Source: Takakia lepidozioides (lineage: Eukaryota > Streptophyta > Takakiopsida > Takakiales > Takakiaceae). Taken from it: a DNA stretch of 64,000 nucleotides. The stretch covers positions 29,140,001-29,204,000 of the forward strand of contig CM060731.1 of NCBI GenBank assembly GCA_030704615.1, written 5' to 3'. This document shows positions 22,239 through 34,995 of the stretch, one piece after another (the first letter of the stretch is position 1; every line of letters starts with the position of its first letter). Position numbers and translations under genes: made by a program. The notes below the pieces were generated by a model that was not told where the DNA came from, made no database searches, and was given only the letters and a program-made list of their open reading frames with translations.

Positions 22239-25200
22239 TCACGCTTGAGCTGCCAATTTCTTGCCTCCCTGTGTTAGCTTGATCCATTCTAGGACATGAG
22301 CACATGCCTCTGGATTTGAGAAGATCCTGAAAACCATCACTACACAATTACATGCTGCCTTAACCAAATAATACGATCTATCTCTGTGAACATGCCCTTC
22401 CCAGTCACAACCTCAGCCAACCAATCAAGTCCATGGAACCAAAATATATACAACCGGGAGTATAATTTCTAACCTGTTTGTAGCCTGATAGTACTTCAAG
22501 ACTTTTCCTTCCTTGTAGCTGGCCGCTTTGCGTGCCTCACTCCCCTTCAACTCGGTGGCTAAGCCAGGGGGCCTCCGGTACTCTTTCTCTATAGCTTGCA
22601 ATATGTCATCCTGTTAGTGCAAAGGATTTATAAGTGTTGGTATTGCAATTGCACGGTGTAAATTGGAAAACTCATGCAGGTAATAGTATTGGCCCTGAAG
22701 ATTTCATTGTACATGCCAGTCCCCATCACCTTCAGCAAACAATTGAACCCAAGATGAATGAAAGGGATGAGATGTGAGGCACTGACTAGGGGTTGGGAAG
22801 CATCGATCCAATGGAATAGGCGTACTTCGCTACGCGCATCACTGCGAAACCATGTTAACTGCTTCTTCACCAGGTTCCTGCCAAATGGGAACTCCTCAGA
22901 ACCAGATATAAGGTACCTATACTCTCTGAGTGGCTTGTTAAGGGAGTTAAAAGCCAAACTGGGGCTGCCATCACAATTTTGTCACGCAATACTATTTTTG
23001 GTTGTAGTACCACGCAATCCAGAACCATCTCTCAGAATAAATCCATACTTGACATGAAAAAAAAAAATACCACACAGTTACACTTCTACTCAAATTAGCA
23101 CACATTGGTACAACCAAATTTCTAGAATAAAATCTATCCTTGGCAGCGTGTGTGTGTCTCAGACCTAGATGCTTGTTGGTATTCTGACAAAAATGCTAAA
23201 AATCGCTCCTCTGTGGTCATACCCCCCGCTGCACGGCACTCCAATAGAGATTCCATTGCCTGCTCCAGTACATGTACCATCAAATTAGTTGAGTTTCCGG
23301 CAAAAAGATTTGACGAGTGAATCTTCCTAATTGTGGAGCCCCCTATAGACCAGACAAGATCATCAACAATTAAGCACAACAAACAAAACCAACGGATGTA
23401 GTACTTCTTCAGGCATTTAACCCGCCTTCTACACAAGGAGTGCCAACAGAGGTCACCTTATTTGGTGCTATCAGTAATACCCTGACAGCTGGTTGCTCGC
23501 CGTCAAGTCTTACACATGAAACCTCTCCCAAGCATCATGGCTTTATCAATTTTCTGTTTGCCCTGTGCATAACCGGCTAGCCCTCAACTGCATCCAGTTG
23601 AATGGACCTCTCAGACCTGAAATGAAGGGCAATCTGAAAGATAAAAAGAGAAAGCATACCTCTTGATAGCCAATGGCACGGGATGCAGAGTTTGTATCAG
23701 GTTGGACACCCAAGTCAAGTAGCCATGATGCCTCCTCCAGCAGGCCTCCCATCTCTGCATCCAGTTGTGAAACAGCCAGGTGTGAGAGACTCCAAATGAT
23801 GTTTTAGAGAAAGACAACCATTCCATTGAGAGTGTCTTTCCAGCTACATGCAGCATTGTATTGTGGTGTCATACCTCATATCACATACATTTCGGATAGA
23901 AGACTGTCATACTTTTAAGTAGGGCGGACCACTTCTTTTGGAAAGATACACAGAACTAAATCACTGAATGCAGTGATAGGCACTTCGACAGCATACAAGT
24001 GATTGAAAACATTATTGTGTGATTGAAACCCTCAAGAGAGTTTGTTTATGTGAGGTCAGATTTCTATGGTGCCATCAAACCTGCTCAACACATGACCTCA
24101 AAAGTGAGGTAACCCGATTTACTGAAAATCGTTTCTCCAAAGTGTATGGAGTGTGCAGCCAGCATACAACGTCCCCCACCAGCGAGAATTACTAGGTCCA
24201 AATTACTCCATTATCTCAGCACAGAATAGTAGTATTCAATGCCGAGTTTACACACATACCAGACAAGCTCACATCAGGATTATGCCAGACAGTACCTGCT
24301 ACCATTTGCTCACACCGAAGTTCAATCCAATGGTACAGCTCTGCACGGTGTTGATACAAAAAATAACACTGGAAGTCGTAATCCCACTCTGTATCCCCAT
24401 TTATTCTATCCTCGCATTTCACCAAAGTTCCGTTTGGCTTAAGACATGCGGCGCGTGGACAGCCTGATACCTGTATGATCATTCCATTGTTCAGCATCAG
24501 CCATATGCACATAAATAATCATCTGTTCCTTTCCAGAAATCTCCAGATGATTGTGGAAATCTTTGTGTACTGATAAGTCTCATTTGCGGCCTATTGTTGT
24601 TGTGCACACCTCTGCAGGTTCTGGAGGTACTCAGGTACTGATCATTCACGAGGAAATTATGACATGATTGGGATTAAATGAAGCTAGCCACATACTGCCA
24701 ATTAAGCCCTAGAGTGGGTGATGAAGAATGAAAAAATAGCAGAGAGAAGTTGGTGGTGCAGATATGCATGCACATTAAGTGATGACTTGTCCACTTCTCC
24801 ACAGACCTGCAGTAGTGTGTAAAGTGATCTAGCAACATGCGAGAGGCCACCACAGGGTACCTTAGCAACTTCCAGGGCGCGTTGCGGCCGGTACCAGTCA
24901 TTCCGTGACAGGCTGTCGGCGGTCATCGGGTCACCAGCTTGAGCAAGCATGTGCACCCCCGTCTCCCAGCCTCCTCCCACGCTCCACCAACTGGGCTACA
25001 TCTGCCTCCACTGCAGCACGAACCTCTGGTGTAGCCTTTGGGACGCCAGCCTTCCCATTCATGTACCTGAGCAACCCACACAATTACATGCTCAACCCCT
25101 GCTGTACTGCTATGGACTCTCATGTCATCTACATGCTCTCACCACTCCAAAAGCATTAGTACATGTGCTATGAACTGAATGTCGTGTACCTTTATCATAA

Positions 25201-27592
25201 TTTAGAAGATAAGAATGTCCTGAAACAATGCAAATCAGCAGATAAGTCAAGACGGAATAAAGATGTTCACAGCGTTCCTCTACATGCAAGAAACCAATTG
25301 AGATAATCACTTCTCCTTACTGGCCAGCTGAGGACTTTCAATTGAAGGCAGCCACAGGAGAACACACTAGTCAGTTGAGAAAAGAGGCACTTATGCACAC
25401 ACACCAGCGCAAGTACATGCCTGTGCCCCCGACAACAATGGGCACACGGCCCCTGGCCAGCACTTTCTGTGTGGCAGGCCTTGCATCACGAAAAAAATGT
25501 CCCGCTGTGTACTCTGCATCCACCTACAGCTATTAGTCCACATTCAAAACATAATCAAGGTCCAGTTGCAATTGCAGCTATTCTCACTTCTCTGGCAATG
25601 TTGTATTGTTCTAATCGAACCGAATTTTGCAAGGTTTAGAAACCTTCAGGTGTGCAATCCTGCATATAACTTGCATTTGGTTGCACAACATTCCCCTGCT
25701 GCAGAAGAAATCACCTCGAGCCTCTCCAGCAAAACTCTGAGGTGGCTGTCACTCCTTTTTCAATCTTTCCCTTTATAAAAAAATAGACAACAGTCTCAAC
25801 ATTTTTGGAGTCATGACTGGCCTTACTCCACTCACAAAACACAGTTTGGAATAGAGTAAAAACCTTCAGTGGGAAGGGCCATGTTCCTCAAGTGGGTGGA
25901 ATACCCTGGAGAAGAAACCACAGCCTTTTTTTGGTTTGACACTTGAATTCAAGGGAATAAGTTCACCTAAAGAGACAGCCATCAGTCTCATAGATATTCC
26001 CTCACATAGAACAAGACATCGCCGCAACCACAAAAGATCGGCATAATGTATGTGGAAGGTCAAAATTCAAGGATTCGCATCAGTAGAGGGTTATATAGTG
26101 GAGAGCTTCTCTACTGCCAACTGTTGACCCTCAAAAGATGACACAGTCCTTACTAATCTGCCCCACAAGTGCACTGCAATCATGTGTAGATAATTACTAG
26201 CGGCCTCTGTCCTAACAATTAGTACACCAGGATGCCAACACTTCCAGTGTAAGAGCAAGACTTCACAAATGTACCCACCCCCCGTTCATGCACAGGTGTT
26301 TTAGCACTTCCCACGTTGAGGCCCTTATATACCTGCATGTCCATCCGTGCACCCGTATTTTCTCAATCATGCACTTGTTCCCCAACAAAAGAACCCGGTG
26401 CAATCTATTCTGCACAAGATCGCACACTGATCTCGGCAGTTCACGTCATCTCCTCTAACTCTACAATTTCGAATAATTGGTCCAAAATCACCAATTTGGC
26501 CAAGTAACTGCGGATCGAGACAGGCTCGTCTCCAGAAAGGTCGCTCCACCCAAAGAACCAAGGCGGGGCTTAAGATCTTGTTTGTAGTCCCCATGCATTT
26601 CAAGATGCCCTTCAGCAAAAGAGAGAATACGTTAGAGCACGTGAGTTTCCCGTCATGGCAGATCCCAGTTACAAGCCTGGCATAATCCAGCCGCAAAAAC
26701 TGGGATCCGTGGCTATCGGTCGACATAATAATGGACCTGCCCATACGCTTTGCTTCCACGACAATGCAAGCAGCAAGAGCGCAGAACGAGATCAAGGAAA
26801 GCAGGAAAGCTGCGCCAGAGCGATACACTGACGTGAAAGAGTGTTAGTGCTGGATCAAGAAATCATGATCCCGTGAAGAACAAGAATGGTACAAAAGGAA
26901 CGTTCGGAAACTTCACGTTGGACAGTCGCAAAGCTGTATGCTACAGCGTCCTGCAATAGCACTACTTTCTGATGCTTGAAAATATGTTAGTTCACGTTGT
27001 CAAACACGTTGTCAAATGGCTAGTTGAACAGCATCACAGCCGCTCTGCTAGCAACCACAAACAACGCAGTAACAAACACGAATTCTGTGGACCTCAGCAA
27101 TGCCGCAGCATTCATCAGCCACAAGTGACAGTGCGAAATCTTGAATGACCAACAATGAATAATGCAACAATTCGATTCAAGTCCCAAGTCCTGGCAAGGA
27201 AATCAAGACCTCCATCACCGACATTGATCACAGCTGCTAACCTGCACAGAGTCAGCGCTAATGATCTCTCCTCCCACCAGCTTCGCCAGCGCCAGCGCTA
27301 CCCGCGTCTTCCCGACTGCGGTCGGCCCCGCGATCACCACCACCCGCGCCTTCTGCGTGCCTACTGCATTGTTCCCCTTGCTTATCCCTCTCTCTCTCTC
27401 CGCACTTTCAAGCCTTCCCGCAAATTCCAACTGCGACCGATGACCAAGCTCCGTCGTCCCCCCCTCTCCCTCCTTGAGCAGCCTCGGCCTTCCCCCCTCC
27501 CCGATTGCCACCTTGGCCCGCACCGCCACCCCCGCAGACGCACGCCACCGCAGCCCACCTCCCTCCCTCTCCCACCCTGCATCTCCCCCCAT
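22239..27592 (-). CDS. IPT9: tRNA dimethylallyltransferase, IPT9 type, with lesions
   Basis: IPT9 is the plant MiaA-like enzyme that adds a dimethylallyl group to A37 of UNN-decoding tRNAs, a source of cis-zeatin. Exons on the minus strand, all GT-AG: 27242-27592 (transit-like N-part, then P-loop IAGPTAVGKTRVALALA and EIISADSVQ), 25405-25523 (RGRVPIVVGGTGMYLRW), 24861-25066 (SRNDWYRPQRALEVAK), 24296-24470 (ELRCEQMVA), 23660-23754 (LLDLGVQPDTNSASRAIGYQ), 23165-23259, 22787-22877 (RNLVKKQLTWFRSD), 22474-22610 (DDILQAIEKEYRRPP) and 22239-22326 (VLEWIKL, stop). Phases agree except at two places. The exon that should encode the VYxGLDVGSAKP/HHLID block was not found between exons 1 and 2. Exon 3 has one extra base in a GGG run (24976-24978). 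The ATG near 27592 is the first in frame. It could be a real gene with assembly errors or a decaying copy. Confidence 0.9.
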
Positions 27593-27763
27593 TGCACACA
27601 AATTCCCCACTGCGACTTGAGAGGCAGGGGCTGGCCCGCTGAGTCAACATGTATGCAGCGCCACTCCGTCCTCCACCCCTCCCTCCCTCCTCCCTCCCTC
27701 ACCAATTCTGCCCTCCCTCTCCTCTGCAGCGTCCCGGACCTCCATCGCTGCGAGCGCGACTCC

Positions 27764-27771
27764 AATATATA
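27764..27771 (-). promoter_or_regulatory. TATA box for IPT9
   Basis: TATATATT on the minus strand lies about 170 bases upstream of the IPT9 start codon, inside a GC-rich, CpG-rich first-exon/promoter region (27.2-28.0 kb) that contrasts with the AT-rich surroundings. Confidence 0.55.
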
Positions 27772-28269
27772 CGCGCGCTCGCTGCCATAGCTCGCTCGCT
27801 GCCCCACTGCCCCTCCTCCTTCCTGTCCACGTGCCCGTCCGGTTCGGCCCGCCCGGCCCAGCCCGGCCTAGGCTACACAATCTGACTCCCGCAGCCGTCA
27901 TTCCTTGCACGTGCCACCCCCGTGCCTCGCCTTGGGGCACGCGTTCCTTCCCACCGCCCCAGATTCCATTCCTGTGTGCCCACCCCGCCCGCGATGTTAT
28001 TATTAGTCTCCTCCCCGGCTTCTCTGCTCTCTCTCTCTCTCCCTAACACACACTCTCTCCCTAAACACTTCTCCCTAACACACTCCCGAGTCCCGACTCC
28101 CTAGCATTGTGGGACACACTGGGATTAACGGTAATGGATCTCCAGTGTGTCATTTAAGACCACTTCTCCTGCCTTCATTCTTTGCCTGTTGTACCGTGCT
28201 TCGCGCTATGTATGTATGTAGTCGCAAATTGCAATGTGTAGGTTATCGGTTCGGAGAAAGAATATATGG
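27772..28269. other. GC-rich IPT9 upstream region
   Basis: Pyrimidine-rich on the plus strand, with CCTCCC-type and CTCTCT tracts up to about 28100. No gene seen. Confidence 0.4.
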
Positions 28270-28982
28270 GGCCCAAGATCGGCGAGTATTTAATGATTTA
28301 AGGGTTTAATCATTGGAGATGATTGAAAAGAATTTCCTACACCTAGATACTATGTAACAGTTCAACAACCCTAGTGTAGGGATGCACCAGTGACCAAATG
28401 GTGGTCATCCATGCGTTGTTGTGTGGCCAGGATGTGCCACCGAAACCGCCAGGCAAGGTCGCACAATGAGTCCTAATGTGAGTCGTAGGAATGGGCCCAA
28501 TTTGTGAGCGGTGAGATGCGCCACCGAATGGGGTCACTACAAGTCTAAAGTTGCTTTAGGGCCCAAGATCAAGATGGGCAAGTATTTTAATGATTTAATG
28601 CTTTAATCATTGGAGATGATTGAAAGGAATTTCCAATACCCATGCAGGGATGCAACAATCATAAAATGGTAGCATACTAGTCATCCATCTATTGCTGTGT
28701 GGCCGGGATGCGCCACCCAATCGGCGGTGTTCGCATGGTCGCACAACGAGTCCTAAAGTGAGTATGCCCATTTTATAACAGGCGGTTTAGTTTCCGGGAT
28801 TCTTGAATTGCGACCAGAACTATCGTTGAAATGTGTATTTGTTGCCCATGATCCGCGACTATTTAATGATTTAAGGTTTGAACCTGATCGATCCTAGATA
28901 CTAAAGAGTCCCAACTGAGGGATGGGCAGAAGAGTCATCCATCCGTTGTTGTGTGGCAAGGATGTGCCACCCAATGGGCGAT
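28270..28982. repeat. About 290-bp tandem repeat, 2.5 copies
   Basis: Units start GGGCCCAAGATC or similar, at about 28269 and 28560, with a diverged one near 28848. Each contains TATTTAATGATTTAA, AATCATTGGAGATGATTGAA, GTTGTGTGGCCAGGATG and GTGCCACC. Copies have diverged by substitutions and small indels, so the array is old. The third copy is shortened and ends at the inverted repeat at 28981. Confidence 0.85.
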
Positions 28983-29019
28983 CGTAAAGTGTACGAGGTA
29001 CACTGGTACACTTTACGAT
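28981..29019. other. Perfect 14-bp inverted repeat
   Basis: ATCGTAAAGTGTAC (28981-28994) and GTACACTTTACGAT (29006-29019) are perfect reverse complements around an 11-base loop. They sit exactly at the end of the tandem repeat. There is no U-tract, so a Pol III terminator is not indicated. Confidence 0.85.
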
Positions 29020-31335
29020 AAAATCTGGGAAAGCAAGCGGGTAGGAATTTTTTATCTGTCTAAAGATTCTGCCAAAGCTGGAATTCGATATTCCATCCGA
29101 ATCCGGGGGAATCTGTGGAATGGGGTAAGCTCCCGGACAGGAAGGTAGACAGCCCATTCGTGAGTTTCCGACTGCGATGTACAGTTTTGTCCAGAGAATA
29201 TTCCATGAAAGAAATCTAACATCGAAAGGGAAAATGTGCATGAGGCGTTTACGGGGGAGGGAGGGCAGTCTTTCGGTGGAGATTGGATGGCGGAATTGTT
29301 GTCGGAACATTCTAAAGTATCCTGCGTGCGATACAATCTTGGCGAAATCTTTGCGGCGCTCATCAAATCCTAATTGACTCCAGCAACGGTCTCTAACATT
29401 CTACATTTGGGAGATTTGGAGGTGGAATTGTGGCAACTGAATTTGGGTCGGAGCGTAAGGTGGTTGACTTGCTCACCCTCCAGCTGCCAGCGCAGGAGAG
29501 AAGGAAGAATGATAGGGATTTTTGGGAAAATCTCATGCCCAAAAAGGTTTCTGGAAGATCAGCAGCACGCTGGTCGAGATTCCCGAAGAAGTTGAGGATG
29601 AAATCAGCAATATTTGCTCTCTTTCCAGCCAGGAAGACGAGAGGTGGGGATGGTGTGTTCACTGGTGGGTCCCAGGAAAATGCTTTTGACGTCAGGCAGC
29701 AGTGGGTTGGCGGCAGGGAGGGATAGATAAGGCAAGCGCTGTTACTGCGCCGGCGCTGACTGGGCATACAGTGCACTTGTGTGGCGGGCACTTGTGTGCT
29801 CGGTGTTTTGGCAACTTGTTTACTTAACGAGTGTTGGCGCTGGATTGCATGAAGACGCCAAGCTGGGCACCGCCTCTGGCCTGTGAGAGTCTCCAGAGCT
29901 ATCTGCTCATTTTGCACCAGACTCCAGACTCCAGACTGACTGTCTCCGTTTCGTCTTTCTTTAGCTCTGGAGGAGCCATGATGTTGTGCTAATAGCAGGC
30001 CCAATGGGTGGGTTCAGGGCTGTGTTCAGTGCCTATTTTCATGTGAGAATTTAAGAGTGCTCATCATCCCTATGTGTGATTAAATCTGACCTTGGGGGAT
30101 GAGTGCCAGGCTTCAAGACAAAATTTAATGTGGCTGCAAAGTAATGGCTGCTTCAGTTACTCCAGAGTCTTTTCAAATGAAATCATTTGGGAATTTGAAT
30201 GCACGATGGTAGGTATGAGACACATTCTACGTTGGACAGTTGATGGCAGCCTAACGGTCTGAGGCCTCTTCGGAAACACGCGGCATCATGTGAATAGGCC
30301 ATACACCCTAGATTTGCATGGCATGTGGTATCATCTTTAATACAAGTCATGCGAACAGTGCCATGCAGATGTTGTGCACAACCACAGAGTAGCGAGGTCC
30401 ACGCTCCCATCTTGTTTCGCACGTGCTTCCTGATATTTTTGCAAAAGCCTCTCTGGTATCATACGCCGCCCCGCCCGATGGAGGGCCCAAGCCCCAGAGT
30501 AGGAAAGAAACTTCCACATCACAGTAAAGAGCCCGAGTAAAAGACGAGAGACAGTTTCTGCGAGTGTGTCAGGAAGGCCGGATTAACTTAGTAGGTACAC
30601 TGTGGCCTGGACTCTAAAATCCAGAATAGGCACTCGATGTTGCTAGTTTCTCTCGCACTGATCTCTTAGACTCTCAGTGCAAAACTAACCACCTCACTTC
30701 ACATTAAACAACGCCCTGTCCAGGTTGTTGCGCCACAGATCTCTCAGTGTGGGTCTCGCGGGCCGAGGCGCAAGACGACGTCCCTAGGCCATCGTTCTCT
30801 GCGCTCTCTTATGCTCTCTGTCGGCGTCTTCTGCGCCCTCGTGCCACCATCGCCCCCCCCCTCCTCCTCCCTCCGGAAACTGTGCCACTCTGGATGATTT
30901 CTCAACGACGAGTGGACAGACTCTCACAGAACGGATGATCGTCTCTGACACATTCTTCGGCCATCCCCGCGTCGCCATGGACGGAGGATGGATGTGGCAC
31001 GGATGGATGAGTGAGATCGACGACAGCGGCGCTGTGCCCATGGGGAATGAGTTAATGAGTAACAAAGTCAGCCAGTTACGAAGGCTAAAGTCAATACTCC
31101 GCGCGTTGTTAACTATCCTTTGCACGTGCCGTCTCGAGCCCCTCCCCTCTACTCAACGATTTCTTTTCACCACTTTCCTTCGGTGCAGTCGTTACACCTC
31201 GGGAGCAGTGATCATGTTACACCTCGCAGATATCGTCATCTCAGATTAACAACTTGAACTCCAGATTTATCATTTTGTTATTATTTATTTTTACTTAAAA
31301 AAGATGTGTCATTAAAGCGTGGGAATGACAAAATT
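29020..31335. other. No recognised gene; possible coding scrap at 29.2-29.7 kb
   Basis: Around 29275-29660 the plus strand has long open stretches in adjacent frames (for example LEVELWQLNLG, KVVDLLTLQLPAQERRKNDR, DFWENLMPKKVSG) that look like a frameshifted coding remnant, but I cannot assign a family. The rest is spacer. A C-rich run lies near 30853-30862. Confidence 0.25.
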
Positions 31336-31339
31336 ATTC

Positions 31340-31440
31340 AGATTTCCCCCTCCTCAATGGCCTGAATTGTGGGCTGTCGCTCCCAGGTTTCCTTTCCTTA
31401 AAATAAAAATACAAATAAAAAACAGTATTCAGATTTAAAA
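31340..31440 (+). repeat. SINE-type 3' end
   Basis: The sequence CCTCAATGGCCTGAATTGTG, then GGCTGTCGCTCCC and an A-rich tail (AAAATAAAAATACAAATAAAA), matches two other places at 42.82-42.88 and 42.95-43.02 kb. The shared GCCTGAA(C/T)TGTG(A/G)GC block just before an A-rich or simple tail is typical of a SINE 3' domain. Confidence 0.55.
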
Positions 31441-31589
31441 TCTTCAGAAATATGAAAGTTTGTTATTTGATTATTTTTCTTTTGTACTATTATTTGTAAA
31501 GTAGAATATGTACATATGCACCTCCGTATTCCCAAGACATGGGAGCGAACTTATTAGGCCCCTGAAATCCGTACAGTTTCTCATTTTCA

Positions 31590-31760
31590 TCCAAAATCGA
31601 CCGAGGGCCACATGTGGATTCTACTTAGCGCCCATGTGGCGAGAATAAGGAGGTGGCAGGGTTAGAAAATTGGCTATATAACAGGTGGCACGTTTTAACA
31701 GGACCAGGATGGCAAGATCAGGCTCATGATATTCAACTACCAGCGCTTTTTGCGAAATTT
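31590..31760 (+). repeat. Dispersed repeat with TATA-like core, copy 1
   Basis: Shares GGCTATATAACAGGTGGCA and CGTTTTAACAGG, plus a preceding GGTTTAGAAA/GGTTAGAAA block, with 49040-49200. The TATA-like core is the best-conserved part, suggesting the promoter region of a retroelement (LTR or SINE-like). No coding content. Confidence 0.6.
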
Positions 31761-33109
31761 TCGTATTTTACCTCCCATAATTCTTTTGTACAAGTAGCTG
31801 ACCCATTTTCCTCGTTCACCGTGTACCGGGTTCTACCGAGCCTGCATTCTGAGGATAGATTTGAGGTACCTATCGGTTGCAACTGTGAAACCAGCAGGGA
31901 TGGTGACAAGGATGCTGTAATGCCCAGACTAGATACTACAGGCCGCCATCATATCGTGAGAATATTTAATGGTTAGAGTGCAAAGCGATACGGAAGCATG
32001 TTGCTGCAACGCGCTTCAATGGCCACCACACAAAATCAGGGGTGTCACCTTGAGGCTGTAGCAACGTCATGAGTACGAAACAACAATCATCGGCTATCAC
32101 GTTCGCAGCTTAGACAGAACTGCGACAACTAAGGTACTGGGGAAACAGTTTCGATTTCAACTTAGCCCCACTGGTCATGCTTGCAGGCCAAGAACCTAGC
32201 CCTTCAGATGGTTAGTGTCCCAGAAATAGCCAGATAGACTTTGCTTGAGTTCCTCATGAGTGCTCAGGCTACTTACTGTCGACGTGCCAATGTTAGAATG
32301 CGGGTCATCCCTCAATTGCTCCAGTCTCTATCTCGAGTAAACCGTCTCACTTCAGCTCTGTGAATCCTGGGCTACTTACAACTAGATCTCTCCCAATTGC
32401 CTTCAGTGTACAGGCTCGTTGTCCTTTTGGCAGACGACTGGAACCCACTACAGCAATAACGACGAGCAGGATGGCAAAAAGCTCCAAAATTCCAGCTCTG
32501 GCCACAACGCTGCGTTAACCTTTACGACGAGAAAGGCCTGCGGGATGTAAAGCAGTCGCCTGAAGAAAGTACTCTGCCAAGAGACAACATCTGACAGTCC
32601 TTGTAAAGAACATAAATAAATATTTATTCTGATGTCGTATAACTTTATGTATATTCAATGATTGATGATCTAATGCGGACATTGCACTGAATCATTGGTT
32701 ATAGAGTCAGTACTCTTTCAATCTGGTTCTCATAATTCAACCACAATAGGTACATCCAATTCAGCGATGGCGCAGTGAGAATCTAAAATCAATCTAACAA
32801 TTAGATTGAATCTTATTTTTTGAAATATAACAGGGAAAAAAACAAAAAACAGGGAAATAGCCCTTTAATTCATATTAGACGTCCATGGAAATGGAAAAAA
32901 AGAAGATGAGGAAGAAGAAGAAGAGGAACGTCGGGTAACTTACACTGTTATTATAAGTTACAACGATAAGAAATGAGATGAATATTTAATTCTATACAGA
33001 GTCAATGCAATGTGTCTCCGTGGATATTAACCCTGGTCCCTTAGTGATCCAAGGCATTTTTTGCAAAACTGCAAAATAAAACCTGAAACTCCAGCCACAG
33101 AAGAGAATT
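31761..33109. other. No gene seen
   Basis: Spacer. A purine run (GAAGAAGAAGAAGAGG) lies near 32904-32926. Confidence 0.4.
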
Positions 33110-33806
33110 AGATCCATGAAAGGTGACCATAAGTTATAGAAAGGTCGATAACTCTCCTGAAATTTAGATCCATGAAAGGTGGCCGTACATAAAGGTTGAC
33201 AATCCATGAAAGGTGACGGCATAGACAGGTTGGTAACTCTCCTTAGAATTAGATCCGTGAAGACCCGCGTATAGAAAGGTCGAAAGGTTGACAGCTCTCC
33301 CAAGATCTAGATCCATAAACTGTGACCTATAAAAATGTAGAAAGGTTGATAATTCTCCTAAGACAGATCCATGAAAATTGACCGTATAGAAAGGTGGAGG
33401 TTGATAAATTTTCTAAGATTTAGAACCATGAAAGGTGACCGTACAAAAAGGTTGACAACTTTCCTAAGATTTAGATCCATGAAAGGTGACCACATAGAAA
33501 GGTTTATGACTCTCCTTAGATTTTATATCCATGAAAGGTGACCGCATAGAAAGGTTGATAACTCTCCTTAGATTTAGATCCATGAAGGGCCAAAGGTTGA
33601 CAACTCTCCTAAGATCTAGATCCATGAAAGGTGACCTATAAAAATGTAGGAAGGTTGATAATTCTCAAATTGACTTAGATCCATGAACATTGACAGCATA
33701 GAAAGGTTGATAATTCTCCTAAGACTTAGATCCATGAGTATTGAACTTATAGAAAAGGTGGAAAGGTTGATAATTTTTCTAAGATTTAGATCCATGAAAG
33801 GCGACC
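33110..33806. repeat. Minisatellite of GATCCATGAAAGGTGACC units, about 12 copies
   Basis: The core GATCCATGAAAGGTGACC, then GTATAGAAAGGTTGA and TAACTCTCCTAAGATTTA, recurs with a variable period of about 50-70 bases through the whole stretch. Copies differ in length by loss or gain of the TATAGAAAGGT part, so the array mixes two or three sub-unit types. Confidence 0.9.
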
Positions 33807-34560
33807 AATTATAATACTTCTATCAGCTGCAAAACATTGCGTGCCAATGAGCAAACATGTTTAAAATATGTGCTTACATGAGCACAAGAGTTTTGCTGGC
33901 AAAACTATATTTTTAATTGTTTATTATTAGTATTATTATTATTGTTATTTAATGAAAGGGGAGGAAGCCCTTAGAACTTTATTGGAGATTAAGGGAAAAA
34001 AATTAAAACCCTTACATGCCCCAAGGCTTGCCATAAGGCCTAAACACACGGAGACCGTGATGGAGATACCAAGGGAACACCAAGGGAACAATGACCAGGG
34101 TAGTGCCCCCAAGCTAACCTCGAGAATGAGATGAGGGAGTTTAATGTGGATTTATGAGAGAGATGCTAACCGCAGACAACGAACAGCCCTTATAGAGAAT
34201 GGAGGTTGTGAGGAGGCGATTCAGATATAGGTAGTTAGAAAGGGGAGCAGACTTCGTCCGAGTCGACTTTAGTGTTGTGAGATCTATCTATGGAAGTGCA
34301 ATCTAGCCTTAGTGGCAACTTTGATATGCTTCCAATTTATGTCGGATTTGTCAAACTCCTTGGACGCTGCTCCTAAAGAGGAAGGCCATGTTGTTTTTGG
34401 TTTTTTCTAAATTTTAGTTTGCTTTGCCAAGGAAACTCTCCAAACTCAAGTATATCTCACATTTCCCTGTTTATAATATTATAATATAATTCATATTATT
34501 TCACTATTACATATCTGTGTTTTAGTGTTTAGCTAAAAGATACTCATAGATCATGTAACT
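33807..34560. other. No gene seen
   Basis: Contains a fragment of the GTGAGCAC-type repeat near 33850-33890 (ATGAGCAAACATG, TACATGAGCACAAGAG) and an ATT-rich microsatellite near 33920-33945. Confidence 0.4.
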
Positions 34561-34574
34561 GGCTCTATTAAGCA

Positions 34575-34925
34575 ATATCCTACTAGGGTAGCCTGTGCCG
34601 TTGTCCCAAGTGTCTAGTGTCATCTAAGTCCAAGTGCAATCGGCCCCATGTATCCAAGTGCGTCTCCTATGTCGAGGCCGAAGTGCAACCTCTAAGGGTA
34701 GCATGTGCTGTTGGCCCAAGTACGTAGTGTCATCTATGACTAAGCAATCCCCTATGTATCCAGAGACCCCATTGTTTGGGAGATCTAGGGTAGCATGTGC
34801 CATTGGCCCATGTTTGAAGAATTGAAACCTAAGCGCAAGTGCAATCTCCTATGTATCCATGTGCGTCTCCCATGTAGAGGCCCGAGTGCGACCTCCATTG
34901 TCCAATGTCAGCTACGTCCAAATGC
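34575..34925. repeat. About 110-bp tandem repeat, three diverged copies
   Basis: AGGGTAGC(C/A)TGTGCCGTTG, then GCCCAAGT...AGTGTCATCTA, and TGCAATC...CCTATGTATCCA, recur at about 34585, 34697 and 34788. Order and spacing are kept while sequence has drifted. Confidence 0.75.
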
Positions 34926-34995
34926 AATCCCAAAGCCCACTTTGCTATTTTCACAATCTCCCCCGTCAAGGCTTCATATATTGATATATCCACAA

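Noticed and set aside
26367-26828. Minus-strand open frame with a hydrophobic start (AAFLLSLISFCALAACIVV) inside the IPT9 first intron
   Set aside because: It opens at GTG, an in-frame stop lies shortly upstream with no ATG, and no family could be matched; probably chance in intron sequence.
27382-27807. Several long arginine/glycine- and proline-rich frames on both strands
   Set aside because: They are byproducts of GC-rich sequence over IPT9 exon 1 and its promoter; the P-loop frame is the real one.
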